From contig NZ_VTTM01000002.1 in assembly GCF_008364795.1 (NCBI RefSeq), positions 774,590 to 838,589 of the forward strand: DNA of 64,000 nucleotides, read 5' to 3'. Of the stretch, positions 35,415-45,717 are shown piece after piece. Below the pieces are notes generated by a model, which was given only the letters and a program-made list of their open reading frames with translations, was not told the origin of the DNA and did no database searches. Position 1 is the stretch's first letter; each line of letters starts with the position of its first letter. Source of the DNA: Azospirillum oryzae. Its GTDB lineage: Bacteria; Pseudomonadota; Alphaproteobacteria; Azospirillales; Azospirillaceae. The translations under genes and the position numbers were made by a program.

Positions 35415-36041
35415 ATGTACGACTTCGAGCCGAAGATGAATGCTCTGGTCCCGATGGTCATCGAACAGACCAACCGGGGCGAGCGCGCGTACGACATCTA
35501 TTCGCGCCTGCTGAAGGAGCGGATCATCTTCCTGATCGGCGGAGTGAACGACGCCGTCGCCAGCCTGATCTGCTCGCAGCTGCTGTTCCTTGAGTCGGAG
35601 AACCCGAACAAGGACATCGCGCTCTACATCAATTCGCCGGGCGGCTACGTCTCGGCCGGCCTCGCCATCTACGACACCATGCAGTACATCCGTCCGCAGG
35701 TGTCGACGGTGTGCATGGGGCAGGCGGCCTCGATGGGCTCGCTGCTGCTGGCCGCCGGCGCGCCGGGCAAGCGTTTCTCGCTGCCCAACAGCCGCATCAT
35801 GATCCATCAGCCGTCGGGCGGCGCCCAGGGCCAGGCCTCGGACATCGAAATCCAGGCCCAGGAAATCCTGAAGCTGCGCTCGCGCCTGAACGACATCTAC
35901 GTCAAGCACACCGGGCAGGACCTCGACACCATCGAGACCGCCATGGAGCGCGACAAGTTCATGTCGCCGGAGGAGGCGAAGGCCTTCGGTCTGATCGACG
36001 AGGTGGTGGAGAAGCGCCCCGGCGTCGACCACCATTCGTAA
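35415..36041 (+). CDS. clpP: ATP-dependent Clp protease proteolytic subunit
   Basis: A 208-residue serine peptidase. The catalytic Ser106 is in [11 protein letters not shown], His131 in MIHQPSGG, and Asp in the QDLDTIE region. [20 protein letters not shown] is the handle/oxyanion segment. Start ATG 35415 has AGGGA 9 bases upstream; a frame extension upstream to 35316 is not conserved. With ClpX it degrades tmRNA-tagged and other substrates; in Caulobacter-like bacteria it also drives cell-cycle proteolysis. Confidence 0.97.
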   Translation: MYDFEPKMNALVPMVIEQTNRGERAYDIYSRLLKERIIFLIGGVNDAVASLICSQLLFLESENPNKDIALYINSPGGYVSAGLAIYDTMQYIRPQVSTVCMGQAASMGSLLLAAGAPGKRFSLPNSRIMIHQPSGGAQGQASDIEIQAQEILKLRSRLNDIYVKHTGQDLDTIETAMERDKFMSPEEAKAFGLIDEVVEKRPGVDHHS

Positions 36042-36115
36042 GCCGCGGTTTCCAAGCCCTCCCAACAAAGGGTTGATCGGGTCGTGACGCTGTTGTTGAA
36101 TGGCGGTGACACGAT

Positions 36116-36141
36116 CCGGTCATAGGGGCCGGTCATAGGGG
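36116..36141. repeat. Tandem 13-bp duplication upstream of clpX
   Basis: CCGGTCATAGGGG occurs twice head to tail (36116-36128 and 36129-36141), in the 269-base clpP-clpX gap, directly before a candidate promoter. Confidence 0.8.
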
Positions 36142-36148
36142 AATCCCC

Positions 36149-36178
36149 TTGTGGCATGTCCGGTATGCGGATTGTAAT
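36149..36178 (+). promoter_or_regulatory. Candidate clpX promoter
   Basis: TTGTGG at 36149 and TGTAAT at 36173 with an 18-base spacer, 133 bases before the clpX start and adjacent to the 13-bp tandem repeat. Confidence 0.35.
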
Positions 36179-36310
36179 GCGTCGCTAAACCGGCGCGTGA
36201 CCTTGTCGCGGGCGTCGTCCGCGATAACCTGAGTAGGACCGGCGTCGGGGGGCGCCGCGAACGGGCATGGTCCCAGGGGACCACGCCTCCCGCGAGATGA
36301 CGGAGTACCG

Positions 36311-37573
36311 ATGAGCAAGTCCAGCAGCGGCGATTCGAAGAATACGCTCTACTGCTCCTTCTGCGGCAAGAGCCAGCACGAGGTCCGCAAGCTGATTGCC
36401 GGTCCGACGGTGTTCATCTGCGATGAATGCGTCGAACTGTGCATGGACATCATTCGCGAGGAGAACAAGACGACCCTCGTGAAGTCCCGCGACGGAGTCC
36501 CGACTCCGCGCGACATTCATGCGGTGCTCGACGATTACGTCATCGGACAGTCTTACGCAAAGCGCGTGCTGTCGGTGGCGGTCCACAACCATTACAAGCG
36601 CCTCGCGCACGGGACGAAGCACAACGACGTCGAACTGGCGAAGTCGAACATCCTGCTGATCGGCCCGACCGGCTGCGGCAAAACGCTGCTGGCCCAGACG
36701 CTGGCCCGAATCATCGACGTTCCCTTCACCATGGCCGACGCCACGACGCTGACCGAAGCCGGTTATGTCGGCGAGGATGTCGAGAACATCATCCTCAAGC
36801 TGCTCCAGGCCGCCGACTACAATGTCGAGCGGGCGCAGCGCGGCATCGTCTACATCGACGAGGTCGACAAGATCAGCCGCAAGTCCGACAACCCGTCGAT
36901 CACCCGCGACGTGTCGGGCGAGGGCGTGCAGCAGGCCCTGCTGAAGATCATGGAGGGCACCGTCGCCTCCGTGCCGCCGCAGGGCGGGCGCAAGCATCCG
37001 CAGCAGGAATTCCTGCAGGTCGACACCAGCAACATCCTGTTCATCTGCGGCGGTGCCTTCGCCGGCCTGGACAAGATCATCGCCCAGCGCGGCAAGGGCA
37101 CCAGCATCGGCTTCGGCGCCGATGTCCGCTCCGCCGACGAGCGCGCCACCGGCGAAATCCTGCATGAGGTCGAACCCGAGGATCTGCTGAAGTTCGGCCT
37201 GATCCCCGAGTTCATCGGCCGTCTGCCGGTGCTCGCCACCCTGTCCGATCTGGACGAAGGGGCGCTGGTCGAGATCCTGAGCAAGCCGAAGAACGCCCTG
37301 GTCAAGCAGTACCAGCGTCTGTTCGAGATGGAGGACGTCCATCTGGAGTTCTCCGAGGACGCCATGCGGGCCATCGCCCACAAGGCGATCGCCCGCAAGA
37401 CGGGTGCCCGCGGTCTGCGGTCGATCATGGAAGCCATCCTGCTCGACCCGATGTTCGACCTGCCGGGTCTGACCGGCATCGAGAGCATCCTGGTCAACAA
37501 GGAAGTGGTCGAAGGGCGCGCCAAGCCGCTCTACGTCCACGCCGAACGGCGTAGCGAAGCGCCGGGCGCGTGA
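36311..37573 (+). CDS. clpX: ATP-dependent Clp protease ATPase subunit ClpX
   Basis: A 420-residue AAA+ unfoldase. The N-terminal zinc-binding domain has CSFCGKSQ and CDECVELC (four Cys), which also docks SspB. Walker A is GPTGCGKT, Walker [10 protein letters not shown], and the pore and sensor motifs follow, including [20 protein letters not shown]. Residues with IGF (TSIGFGAD) form the ClpP-binding loop. ATG 36311 follows ggagtacc at about 6 bases. A strong terminator ends the gene. Confidence 0.98.
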   Translation: MSKSSSGDSKNTLYCSFCGKSQHEVRKLIAGPTVFICDECVELCMDIIREENKTTLVKSRDGVPTPRDIHAVLDDYVIGQSYAKRVLSVAVHNHYKRLAHGTKHNDVELAKSNILLIGPTGCGKTLLAQTLARIIDVPFTMADATTLTEAGYVGEDVENIILKLLQAADYNVERAQRGIVYIDEVDKISRKSDNPSITRDVSGEGVQQALLKIMEGTVASVPPQGGRKHPQQEFLQVDTSNILFICGGAFAGLDKIIAQRGKGTSIGFGADVRSADERATGEILHEVEPEDLLKFGLIPEFIGRLPVLATLSDLDEGALVEILSKPKNALVKQYQRLFEMEDVHLEFSEDAMRAIAHKAIARKTGARGLRSIMEAILLDPMFDLPGLTGIESILVNKEVVEGRAKPLYVHAERRSEAPGA

Positions 37574-37587
37574 TCGGACGCAACGGG

Positions 37588-37647
37588 CCGTCGCAGTATT
37601 TGCGACGGGACGACGAGAGGGGCGCTTCGGCGCCCCTTTTCTTTGTG
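37588..37647 (+). terminator. Rho-independent terminator of clpX
   Basis: Two stems in series: CCGTCGCA-GTATT-TGCGACGG (37588-37608), then GGGGCGC-TTCG-GCGCCCC (37619-37636) followed by TTTTCTTTG. The second is a classic terminator. Confidence 0.85.
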
Positions 37648-38028
37648 GCCCGTTTCCGATGCATCCGGCGCATGGCGCCCGGACAGTTCATTCCGAATCG
37701 TCGCCCCTGGGGGCCTGTGCGGCGGATCGTCCGCGGCTGGCAGGGTGAATGGCGCCGCAAAGCTTCCGTTTGGGTGGTCGAAGGGGCGCAAAACCGGCTC
37801 GAACCGCCTGCTAAGTCGTCCGAAAGGGGAGCAAAGGCGGTCTTGGCCGGTCAAACGGCCTTTTCACCTTGCGGAAACGGCGGGAAGACGGTCGCAGCCC
37901 CTTGAAGGGCGCATGGCCGTGTGCCACGTTAGTCCGGTGCCGTAGGCGATCCCCGCGCTCAACCCGAGGCGAGGGCCGTGTCAGGCCCATTCCGGGCTGG
38001 CGGCGATCCATTCATTGAGGCCCTGCCC
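37648..38028. other. clpX-lon intergenic region
   Basis: 381 bases without a gene I can support. It should contain the lon promoter. A CTTGAAG at about 37903 resembles the -35 box of heat-shock (RpoH) promoters, but no convincing -10 follows. Confidence 0.5.
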
Positions 38029-40440
38029 ATGATCGAACTCTCCCGTGGTGCCCTCTACCCGGTCCTGCCGCTGCGCGACATCGTGGTCTTCCCCCACATG
38101 ATCGTGCCGCTGTTCGTCGGGCGCGAGAAGTCCGTGCGCGCGCTGGAAGACGTGATGAAGGATGACAAGCAGATCCTGCTCGTCACCCAGAAGAACGCCG
38201 CGCAGGACGATCCGACTCCGGCCGACATCTACAGCGTCGGCACCGTCGGCACCGTGTTGCAGTTGCTCAAGCTGCCGGACGGGACCGTCAAGGTGCTGGT
38301 GGAAGGTGGCCAGCGCGCCGCCATCACCAAGTTCGCCGACAATGAGGAGTTCTTCCAGGCCCAGGCCGAGCTGGTCGAGGAGAAGACCGGCGAGAACCAG
38401 GAGCTGGAGGCGCTGAGCCGCGCCGTCGTCTCCCAGTTCGAGCAGTACATCAAGCTGAACAAGAAGATCCCGCCGGAGGTGCTGGTCTCGATCAACCAGA
38501 TCGAGGAAGCCGGCAAGCTGGCCGACACCGTCGCCTCGCATCTGGCGCTGAAGATTCCGGAAAAGCAGCAGCTGCTGGAATGCGCCACCGTGTCGGAGCG
38601 TCTTGAGCGGGTCTATGCCTTCATGGAAGGCGAGATCGGCGTGCTGCAGGTGGAAAAGCGCATCCGCAACCGCGTCAAGCGGCAGATGGAGAAGACCCAG
38701 CGCGAGTACTATCTGAACGAGCAGCTGAAGGCGATCCAGAAGGAACTCGGCGAGACCGAGGACGGCCGCGACGAATCGGCGGAACTGGAAGAGAAAATCA
38801 ACAAGACCCGCTTCTCCAAGGAAGCCCGCGAAAAGGCTCTGGCCGAGCTGAAGAAGCTGCGGTCCATGAGCCCGATGTCCGCGGAAGCCACCGTGGTCCG
38901 CAATTACCTGGATTGGATGCTGTCCATTCCGTGGAAGAAGCGCACCAAGGTGAAGCGCGACCTGAAGCTGGCCCAGAAGGTGCTGGACGACGATCATTAC
39001 GGTCTGGAGAAGGTCAAGGAGCGCATCCTCGAATACCTCGCCGTCCAGAATCGCATGAACAAGGTCAAGGGGCCGATCCTCTGCCTCGTCGGCCCGCCCG
39101 GCGTCGGCAAGACCTCGCTCGGCAAGTCGATCGGCAAGGCGACCGGCCGCAACTTCGTCCGCATGTCGCTCGGCGGCGTCCGTGACGAGGCCGAGGTGCG
39201 CGGTCACCGCCGCACCTACATCGGCTCGATGCCCGGCAAGGTCATCCAGGGCATGAAGAAGGCCAAGTCCTCCAACCCGCTCTTCCTGCTGGATGAGATC
39301 GACAAGCTCGGCGCCGACTGGCGCGGCGACCCGTCGTCCGCCCTGCTGGAGGTTCTGGATCCGGAGCAGAACGGCACCTTCAACGACCATTACCTGGAGG
39401 TCGACTACGACCTGTCCGACGTGATGTTCGTGTGCACGGCCAACACGATGCGCATGCCGCAGCCGCTGCTGGACCGTATGGAGATCATCCGCGTCGCCGG
39501 CTACACCGAGGACGAGAAGGTCGAGATCTCCAAGCGCCACCTGATCGAAAAGCAGGTGGAGGCGAACGGCCTGAAGAAGGGCGAGTTCACCATCTCCGAC
39601 GATGCGTTGCGTGATTTGATTCGCTACTACACGCGGGAAGCCGGCGTCCGTTCGTTGGAGCGCGAGATCGCCAACCTCTGCCGCAAGGCGGTGAAGGAGA
39701 TCCTGCTGAAGGGCGGCAACGCCAAGGTTTCGGTCACCCGCCGCAACCTCGACAAGTATGCCGGCGTCCGCCGCTTCCACTATGGCGAGGCGGAGCTGGA
39801 GGATCTGGTGGGTGTCACCACCGGTCTGGCCTGGACCGAGGTCGGCGGCGAACTGCTGTCGATCGAGGCCGTCGGCCTGCCCGGCAAGGGACGCGTCACC
39901 ACCACCGGCAAGCTGGGCGATGTGATGAAGGAGTCGGTCCAGGCGGCCGAGAGCTACGTCAAGTCGCGCGCCGTCGCCTTCGGCATCAAGCCGACGCTGT
40001 TCGAGAAGAAGGACATCCACGTCCACGTTCCCGAAGGCGCCACGCCGAAGGATGGCCCGTCGGCCGGTGTCGCCATGGCCACCTCCATCGTCTCGGTGCT
40101 GACCGGCATTCCGGTCCGCAAGGACGTGGCGATGACGGGCGAGATCACGCTGCGCGGCCGGGTCCTGCCCATCGGTGGACTGAAGGAGAAGCTGCTGGCC
40201 GCTCTGCGTGGCGGGATCAAGCATGTGCTGATCCCGAAGGACAACGAGAAGGACCTGGCGGACATCCCGGACAACGTGAAGCGTGGGCTGGAGATCATGC
40301 CCGTCGGCACGGTGGACGAGGTGCTGCGCAACGCCCTGGTGCGTCCGCTGGAGCCTATCGAGTGGACCGAGCCGGAGGTTGATCCGGCCGCGGCGAAGGC
40401 CCAGGAGAAGGGTGCCGACGGCGAGGTCCTGCGTCACTGA
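38029..40440 (+). CDS. lon: Lon protease (ATP-dependent serine endopeptidase La)
   Basis: An 803-residue LonA. The N-terminal substrate-binding domain starts [27 protein letters not shown]; a coiled coil spans about 180-290; the AAA+ module has [11 protein letters not shown] (Walker A) and [11 protein letters not shown] (Walker B); the C-terminal protease has the Ser of [10 protein letters not shown] and the Lys of [16 protein letters not shown] 38029 is preceded by TGAGG at 7 bases; the GTG at 37978 would add a non-conserved leader. Closes the tig-clpP-clpX-lon cluster. Confidence 0.97.
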   Translation: MIELSRGALYPVLPLRDIVVFPHMIVPLFVGREKSVRALEDVMKDDKQILLVTQKNAAQDDPTPADIYSVGTVGTVLQLLKLPDGTVKVLVEGGQRAAITKFADNEEFFQAQAELVEEKTGENQELEALSRAVVSQFEQYIKLNKKIPPEVLVSINQIEEAGKLADTVASHLALKIPEKQQLLECATVSERLERVYAFMEGEIGVLQVEKRIRNRVKRQMEKTQREYYLNEQLKAIQKELGETEDGRDESAELEEKINKTRFSKEAREKALAELKKLRSMSPMSAEATVVRNYLDWMLSIPWKKRTKVKRDLKLAQKVLDDDHYGLEKVKERILEYLAVQNRMNKVKGPILCLVGPPGVGKTSLGKSIGKATGRNFVRMSLGGVRDEAEVRGHRRTYIGSMPGKVIQGMKKAKSSNPLFLLDEIDKLGADWRGDPSSALLEVLDPEQNGTFNDHYLEVDYDLSDVMFVCTANTMRMPQPLLDRMEIIRVAGYTEDEKVEISKRHLIEKQVEANGLKKGEFTISDDALRDLIRYYTREAGVRSLEREIANLCRKAVKEILLKGGNAKVSVTRRNLDKYAGVRRFHYGEAELEDLVGVTTGLAWTEVGGELLSIEAVGLPGKGRVTTTGKLGDVMKESVQAAESYVKSRAVAFGIKPTLFEKKDIHVHVPEGATPKDGPSAGVAMATSIVSVLTGIPVRKDVAMTGEITLRGRVLPIGGLKEKLLAALRGGIKHVLIPKDNEKDLADIPDNVKRGLEIMPVGTVDEVLRNALVRPLEPIEWTEPEVDPAAAKAQEKGADGEVLRH

Positions 40441-40513
40441 TCCGGGGCCAGAACGGCCATGATCTGATCGTAGCCGTCGCCGGACAGTCGACTTTTGGGA
40501 CAAGAGGAGCTTA

Positions 40514-40540
40514 GCCGCCCGTCGGGAATTGACGGGCGGC
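40514..40540 (+). terminator. Hairpin between lon and hup
   Basis: Perfect 10-bp stem GCCGCCCGTC / GACGGGCGGC with a 7-base loop, 74 bases after lon. The T-tract is poor, so it is a weaker call. Confidence 0.5.
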
Positions 40541-40639
40541 AAACGCTGTGCTTATCCTTTGCTTCCAAAAAGTCGTGGACGAAAAGTCCTGGGGCGGCTT
40601 TTGTCTTTCAGTATTTGCTGAATTTCGAAGGGGGATTGC

Positions 40640-40912
40640 GTGAACAAGAACGATCTCGTGGCGCATGTTGCCGAAGCGTCCGGTCTGTCCAAGACCGACG
40701 CCACGAAGGCCGTCGACGCCGTGTTCGACAGCATCGCCGAATCCTTGAAGAACGGCGATGAAGTCCGTCTGGTCGGCTTCGGCACCTTCGCGGTGGCTGA
40801 GCGCCCCGCGACCGAGGGCCGCAACCCGCGCACCGGCGAGAAGATCGACATCCCGGCATCCAAGCAGCCGAAGTTCAAGGCGGGCAAGACCCTCAAGGAC
40901 GCTCTGAACTGA
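40640..40912 (+). CDS. hup: DNA-binding protein HU
   Basis: A 90-residue histone-like protein. NKNDLVAHVAEASGLSKTDATKAVDAV forms the dimerising helices; GFGTFAVAERPATEGRNPRTGEKIDIPASKQPKFKAGKTLK forms the DNA-binding arm. It starts at GTG 40640 with AAGGGGGA 5 bases upstream. HU genes commonly follow lon. Confidence 0.97.
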   Translation: MNKNDLVAHVAEASGLSKTDATKAVDAVFDSIAESLKNGDEVRLVGFGTFAVAERPATEGRNPRTGEKIDIPASKQPKFKAGKTLKDALN

Positions 40913-41019
40913 GCGTGAGGTTTGGCAGGCTTGAAGTTTCCAGCCCACTCAGGGCATAGTGCGGCCGGCCGGGCAACCACCCGGCCGGCTTGCATTTCAG
41001 TGCATGATTTTTCAGGTTC

Positions 41020-41094
41020 GGGCGATTAGCTCAGCGGTAGAGCGTCTCGTTTACACCGAGAATGTCGGGGGTTCGATCCCCTCATCGCCCACCA
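41020..41094 (+). tRNA. tRNA-Val(TAC)
   Basis: 75 bases with acceptor GGGCGAT / ATCGCCC, D-arm GCTC/GAGC, anticodon stem TCTCG/CGAGA with loop TTTACAC (anticodon TAC), T-loop TTCGATC and encoded ACCA. Confidence 0.97.
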
Positions 41095-41127
41095 TTCCCC
41101 ACCACTCCCAACGCTGTCCATGATGTC

Positions 41128-41149
41128 AGCCCCCTTCCGGGGCTTTTTT
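41128..41149 (+). terminator. Rho-independent terminator after tRNA-Val
   Basis: AGCCCC-CTTCC-GGGGCT followed by TTTTTT; a textbook terminator 34 bases after the tRNA. Confidence 0.9.
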
Positions 41150-41195
41150 CACGCCCGGATAATGGGTGGGCGCCGGGTGGGCGCCCCTTATCCGC

Positions 41196-42383
41196 CTACT
41201 GCTCGCCGCAGGGATTCGGCTGGTCCTTCATCCCGACATAGCCTTGCTTCGCGTCGTACAGGAACTGGTACTGCCGCAGGAAATGGCGGCCGGTATTGAT
41301 GAACGGCGCCTTCTTGGGAGCAGGCGGAGGCGGTTCGGTGCTGGAGGGGATCACCTGTGCCGGTTCGTTCGGTGCGCCGGCCCCGACGATGAAGGCATCG
41401 GTCGCAATCGGGTTGCCGGCATTCGGAATCTGGACGGCGACCGACGTGTTGGGCGCCAGCACCCATACCATCTTTGTCGGCTCGCTCAGATCGGCCTGCT
41501 GCACCTTGCCGAATTGGATCGAGGGCGGCAGCGTCATGTAGCTCTGCGGGATCCCGGTATCCACCAGGATGTTGGCCATCGTGCAGACAGGGCCGTCGGC
41601 ATTGCGGTTCACCTCCGGATTCACCGTGATGCAGCCCTGCGGCATCATCCAGTCGCTGGGATATTGCGGGTAGGGGGCCAACTGGGCGAAGCGGAAGCCG
41701 GACGTGTTCGCAGCGGTCAGGCCGACCTGGATGCCCTGACGGCCGATGATGTAACCTTTGTTGAACGTGCCGTCGACGATGGGCTGGCCGTTCACGCTGC
41801 GCAGGTTCAGCAGGACATTCTTGTCGGGTGTGCCTTGCGGCTGGAAATCGGCCTCCTGGCCGAATCCGACCCCCATATACAGCACCGGCTTCTCGGGCGC
41901 AGGCAGATTGGAGCAAATCTGCTGGTCGCTCTGGTAGCTGTCGCAGGTACCGGACTTCTCCACGCCCAGGATCAAGACCTCGGAGGTCGCGACCGGATTG
42001 TTGGCGCGGTCATAGAGCGTGACCGTCATGGGCACCCAGGTGCCGACCCAAAGCACCTTGCTGCTCGACAGGAACTGGGTCCCCGGCTTGGCGCCCGGCG
42101 CCGACTTCAAAGTCTCGTAATTGGGGATATTCGTGGCGGACATGGCCACCCCGACGGACCCGGTGTCCATGGTCACCGTGTGGATGGTGTTGTCGCCGGC
42201 GATGCTGAAATTCAGCTTTGGCGGATCGGTGAAGGACACCGGCTGAAAATTGGCGAATGGGATGCACTGCGTCACGCTGGCGCCGGCGTAATCCGGCTGG
42301 CCCTGGGCCAGCGCAGGGGCGCTCGCAACCAGGGTCAATGCGGCGGCGGTGACGGAGCGCGAAGTCCAACCGGAGACTCTCAT
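41196..42383 (-). CDS. Secreted two-lobed aspartic-protease-like protein
   Basis: A 395-residue exported protein. Residues 1-27 form a signal peptide ending APALAQ. Two DTG motifs, TMDTGSVGVA (Asp73) and ILVDTGIPQS (Asp275), are about 200 residues apart, as expected for the two catalytic Asp of bilobed pepsin-like (A1) enzymes, and each follows a hydrophobic strand. Several Cys are present (for example CDSY, CSNL), consistent with periplasmic disulfides. The second motif has Ile rather than Ser/Thr after DTG, so activity is uncertain. A Pro-rich linker precedes a C-terminal beta segment. ATG 42383 is chosen; TTG 42398 is possible. Converges with the tRNA-Val terminator. No family name confirmed. 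Confidence 0.65.
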   Translation of the reverse strand: MRVSGWTSRSVTAAALTLVASAPALAQGQPDYAGASVTQCIPFANFQPVSFTDPPKLNFSIAGDNTIHTVTMDTGSVGVAMSATNIPNYETLKSAPGAKPGTQFLSSSKVLWVGTWVPMTVTLYDRANNPVATSEVLILGVEKSGTCDSYQSDQQICSNLPAPEKPVLYMGVGFGQEADFQPQGTPDKNVLLNLRSVNGQPIVDGTFNKGYIIGRQGIQVGLTAANTSGFRFAQLAPYPQYPSDWMMPQGCITVNPEVNRNADGPVCTMANILVDTGIPQSYMTLPPSIQFGKVQQADLSEPTKMVWVLAPNTSVAVQIPNAGNPIATDAFIVGAGAPNEPAQVIPSSTEPPPPAPKKAPFINTGRHFLRQYQFLYDAKQGYVGMKDQPNPCGEQ

Positions 42384-42515
42384 GGAAATGCTCAGCAATG
42401 GTTGCGATTTCCAAGAGAATTACCGGCATATTGCCCGGAGTCCAGCGATCAATATCGCCAAAATTGCGCAATTCTCCGCAATCACGCAACCCTTGGCCCG
42501 GCCGTTGGGCGGTGG

Positions 42516-44792
42516 TCAGCGCGCGTGCTGATCCAGAAAACTGCGGCATTGATCGAAATCGCGCAGGCACGGGTCGGGCAGGGCGATGCCCTTGCGCTCT
42601 GCCAGGCTGCGGGCGAAGGCGACCATGCGCTCCGTCGGTTCGCGACGGCGGCGCGACTCCGGAATGGGCGAAACCTCTGCCGGCCCGCTTTCAGCCACTG
42701 CGGCGGCCACTGCGGCGATTGGCGGGGAGCTGCCGGTACCCTTGGCTTTGCGGGTGCGCCGCGGCTTCGGCGCCGTCGCGTCCCCCTCGGCGGGGGCCGC
42801 TACCTTGCGGGTCCGCCGTCGCGCAGGCTTCGCCATATCGCCCGACACAGCGCCGCCGCCCCGCGTCGTCGTGCGTCGTCCAGCTGCGCCACGGCCGGCG
42901 AATCGAACCTTGGCGGCGGGCAGGCCGAGATCCAGCGTGGTACCGCGTTGCCTTACCAACGCACCGATCAGCCGTTCCGCCTCCGTCGCTATGGCGTCGA
43001 TGACGCGGCGGAAATCGGCGCGGCCGGTGACGACCTCATCCAGCTTCATTTCCCACAGCGCGGTGGTCCCGGGATCCACCAGCGTCGGGGCGGCGGCGCG
43101 CAACGTCTCGAACAGGTGCAGGCCCGCCGGTGTCGGGACCAGCCACTTGCCGTCCGCCCCCAACAAATTCTGCTTGCGCAAACCCTTGATGACTTCGGCG
43201 CGGGTGGCCGGGGTGCCGATACCCTTGGCCTCCTTCAACCGGTCGCGCAGGGCCGGGTCCTCGACGAAGCGCCAGGCGTTCTGCATGGCGTCGACCAGCG
43301 TGCCTTCATTGTAGCGTGGCGGAGCCTGGGTGCGCTTGGCTTCCACCTTGGGATCGGTCAGGATCGCCGACTCGCCGTCGGTCAGCGGCGGCAGGGTCTG
43401 CTCGGCATCCTCCTCCGCCTTGCCGCCGGAGCGGTCGTCGCTCTCGGCGGACCCGAAGGCGGCCTTCCAGCCCAGCTTCAGCGGGATGCGGCCGACGGCC
43501 CGGAAGGCGACGGGCTTGCCACCCTCAGCCGATGGCACCGGAACCGGCATGGTCACGCTGGTCTGGCGATACTCGTAATCCGGCATCACCGCGGCGAGGT
43601 AGGAGCGGCAGATCAGCGCGAACAGCCGCTTCTCGTCATCGGTCAGCCGGACCAGCCGCGACTCCAGATCGTCCAGCACATTGACGTTGGGGATCACCGC
43701 ATGGTGCGACACGCCTTCCAGTGCCTTGTCGCAGAAATGGCCGGACTTGCCCTTGCGGATCACCGGCCGGGCAATGTCGAGATGGGCAAAGCCGCGCAGC
43801 CGGGTCAGCGCGCCGACGATGGCCGGCGCGTCGGCGATCTGGTTCTCCGACAGGTAGCGCGCTTCGGCACGCGGATAGGTGATGAGCTTCTTGCCCTCGC
43901 CGTCATACAGTTCCTGCGCCACCGCCAGCGTGCGGTCGGCGGTCCAGCCCCAGCGCTGACCGCAGGTCTTCTGCAGCGAGGGCAGGTCATACAGCTTGGG
44001 CGGTGCCTGCCGCTTCTCCTCGACGGTGACGGTCAGCGGGCCGCGGTGGTTGTCGGCGGCGCGGGCGATGGCCTCGGCGGCGGCGCGGTCCTTGATGCGG
44101 TCCTTCGGCGCCGGGGCGTAGCGCATCTGGAAGCTGCCCTCCGCCACGGCGGCGGTCGCCACGACCTCGAAATAATCCTCCGGCTTGAAGTTGCGGATCT
44201 CAAGCTCGCGCAGGCAGACGATCGCCAGTGTCGGCGTCTTGACCCGGCCGATGCCGATGACGCCACGGGTGCCGGGGGCCAGCAGGGTCTTGGTCGCCGT
44301 ACGGGTCAGCGACAGGTTGTAGATCTGGTCGGCCTGTTGACGCGCCACCGCCGCCTCGTAGAGCGGCTGCATGGAGTCGTTGGGCTTCAGCGCGGCGAAG
44401 GCGTCGCGAAGTGTCTTCGGGTCCTGGGCTGTGAAAAGCGCGCGCCGCACCTTGCCGCGATAGCCGACATGCTCCAGGATCTCCTGGCCGATCAACTGGC
44501 CCTCGCGGTCGCAGTCGGTGGCGAGGATCACCTCGTCGCAGGCGCGCAGCGCGGCGGTGATCGCCTGCAGCTTCGCCGCCTTGTTGCCGCCCTGATCGGG
44601 CCGGGTGGGAAAGAGCCCGTCCGGTTTCAGCAGCGTCGGCGACCAGCGCTTCCAGGCGGGATCGACCTCGTCCGGCTCGGCAAGCCGCAGCAAATGGCCC
44701 TCGGCCGGCAGGATGCGGCCGTAGCGGTCGCCCAGGGCCGCGCGCAGGTCCTTCGCCTGGCTGGATTTTTCGGTGATGATCAGCGTCGCCAT
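42516..44792 (-). CDS. topB: DNA topoisomerase III
   Basis: A 758-residue type IA topoisomerase. The TOPRIM domain opens with LIITEKSSQAKDLRAALG and carries ATDCDREGQLIG (acidic triad). The gate region has IGIGRVKTPTLAIV, and the active-site Tyr is in KKLITYPRAEARYL. After the core (to about residue 610) come a Lys/Arg/Ala-rich linker with PARRRTRK and PKPRRTRK repeats and a short C-terminal helical domain (PTERMVAFARSLAERKGIALP), an extension common in alphaproteobacterial topoisomerases. ATG 44792 is the conserved start. It is divergent from the protease gene, with 18 bases between starts. Confidence 0.93.
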   Translation of the reverse strand: MATLIITEKSSQAKDLRAALGDRYGRILPAEGHLLRLAEPDEVDPAWKRWSPTLLKPDGLFPTRPDQGGNKAAKLQAITAALRACDEVILATDCDREGQLIGQEILEHVGYRGKVRRALFTAQDPKTLRDAFAALKPNDSMQPLYEAAVARQQADQIYNLSLTRTATKTLLAPGTRGVIGIGRVKTPTLAIVCLRELEIRNFKPEDYFEVVATAAVAEGSFQMRYAPAPKDRIKDRAAAEAIARAADNHRGPLTVTVEEKRQAPPKLYDLPSLQKTCGQRWGWTADRTLAVAQELYDGEGKKLITYPRAEARYLSENQIADAPAIVGALTRLRGFAHLDIARPVIRKGKSGHFCDKALEGVSHHAVIPNVNVLDDLESRLVRLTDDEKRLFALICRSYLAAVMPDYEYRQTSVTMPVPVPSAEGGKPVAFRAVGRIPLKLGWKAAFGSAESDDRSGGKAEEDAEQTLPPLTDGESAILTDPKVEAKRTQAPPRYNEGTLVDAMQNAWRFVEDPALRDRLKEAKGIGTPATRAEVIKGLRKQNLLGADGKWLVPTPAGLHLFETLRAAAPTLVDPGTTALWEMKLDEVVTGRADFRRVIDAIATEAERLIGALVRQRGTTLDLGLPAAKVRFAGRGAAGRRTTTRGGGAVSGDMAKPARRRTRKVAAPAEGDATAPKPRRTRKAKGTGSSPPIAAVAAAVAESGPAEVSPIPESRRRREPTERMVAFARSLAERKGIALPDPCLRDFDQCRSFLDQHAR

Positions 44793-44810
44793 GCGTCGGA
44801 GGATACGGGA

Positions 44811-45620
44811 TTGAGGGAAACGGAGCAAGAACATGCGCGCGGTCGGCCGGACCTTCGCCTTGGCCCTGTGGTCGCAACCGGGCTTGCCCTCACGATCCTG
44901 GCCGGTGCGCCGGTCGTCCATGCCGAACGGCCACTGCTTCCCGGCGTCGGGCTTGGTGACCGGCGGGCGCCGGTGGATGCGACCTCGGCGCCTTGGCGCA
45001 GCATCGTCCGGGTGCAGACCAATCTGGCCGGCCGCTGCACCGGGGCGCTGGTCGGTCGGCACACGGTGGTGACCGCCGGCCATTGCCTGTTCAATCCGCG
45101 TACGCGGCGCTTCCTGCAGGCGTCCTCCCTGCATGTCCTGTTCGGCTATGACCGGGGGGAGTTCACGCGCCATGTCACGGTGGCGCGGGTGGCGACCGAC
45201 CCGGCCTACGACCCCGCTTCCGCAACTCCCAAGGTCGCCGACGACTGGGCGGTGCTGACCCTTTCACAGCCCGCCCCGGAGTCGGTGCCTTCGCTGCCTC
45301 TCAGCGCCGTACAGTTGTCGCCGGGAACGCCGGTGATGCTCGGCGGCTACAGCCAGGACCGGGCGCAGATCCTGATGGCCGACCGCGACTGTCATCTTCT
45401 GGGGGAAAGCGCCGGCCTGCTGGTGCATGATTGCGACGCGACGCGCGGGACCAGCGGCGGGCCGCTGCTGGTGCGGACACCGACGGCGAATGGAGAGGGC
45501 TGGTCGGTCGCCGGAGTCGGCGTCGCCGCCGGACCCGGCCCGGCCGTGCGCAATTTTGCGGTCCCGTCCGCGCGTTTCGCCGCACTTTTGGCGAAGGATG
45601 GCGCTGCGGGTCAGCCCTGA
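44811..45620 (+). CDS. Secreted trypsin-like serine protease
   Basis: About 269 residues. The N-terminus has a hydrophobic stretch (VVATGLALTILAGAPVVHA) as signal peptide; the mature S1 domain shows catalytic His in VVTAGHCLF, Asp in DDWAVLTL and Ser in TRGTSGGPL. Cys pairs flank the active site. No ATG is available: TTG 44811 is chosen because GGAGG lies 8 bases upstream and the signal peptide then has a normal length. The frame stays open far upstream only because it runs antisense to topB. Acts in the periplasm or outside; substrate unknown. Confidence 0.82.
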   Translation: MRETEQEHARGRPDLRLGPVVATGLALTILAGAPVVHAERPLLPGVGLGDRRAPVDATSAPWRSIVRVQTNLAGRCTGALVGRHTVVTAGHCLFNPRTRRFLQASSLHVLFGYDRGEFTRHVTVARVATDPAYDPASATPKVADDWAVLTLSQPAPESVPSLPLSAVQLSPGTPVMLGGYSQDRAQILMADRDCHLLGESAGLLVHDCDATRGTSGGPLLVRTPTANGEGWSVAGVGVAAGPGPAVRNFAVPSARFAALLAKDGAAGQP

Positions 45621-45717
45621 ACGCACGAAGCGCATTTTTCGCTTCGCGCGCGGCCCCGAATGGCATAGACGTACCCCCGTCTTTTTTGAGCCCCCCGGAA
45701 CCCGGAGTCTTTCCGCA

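Noticed and set aside
41166..45620. A 1484-codon open frame on the plus strand
   Set aside because: It runs antisense to the aspartic-protease-like gene and topB. Only its last 269 codons, with signal peptide and His-Asp-Ser motifs, are protein-like and are annotated from TTG 44811.
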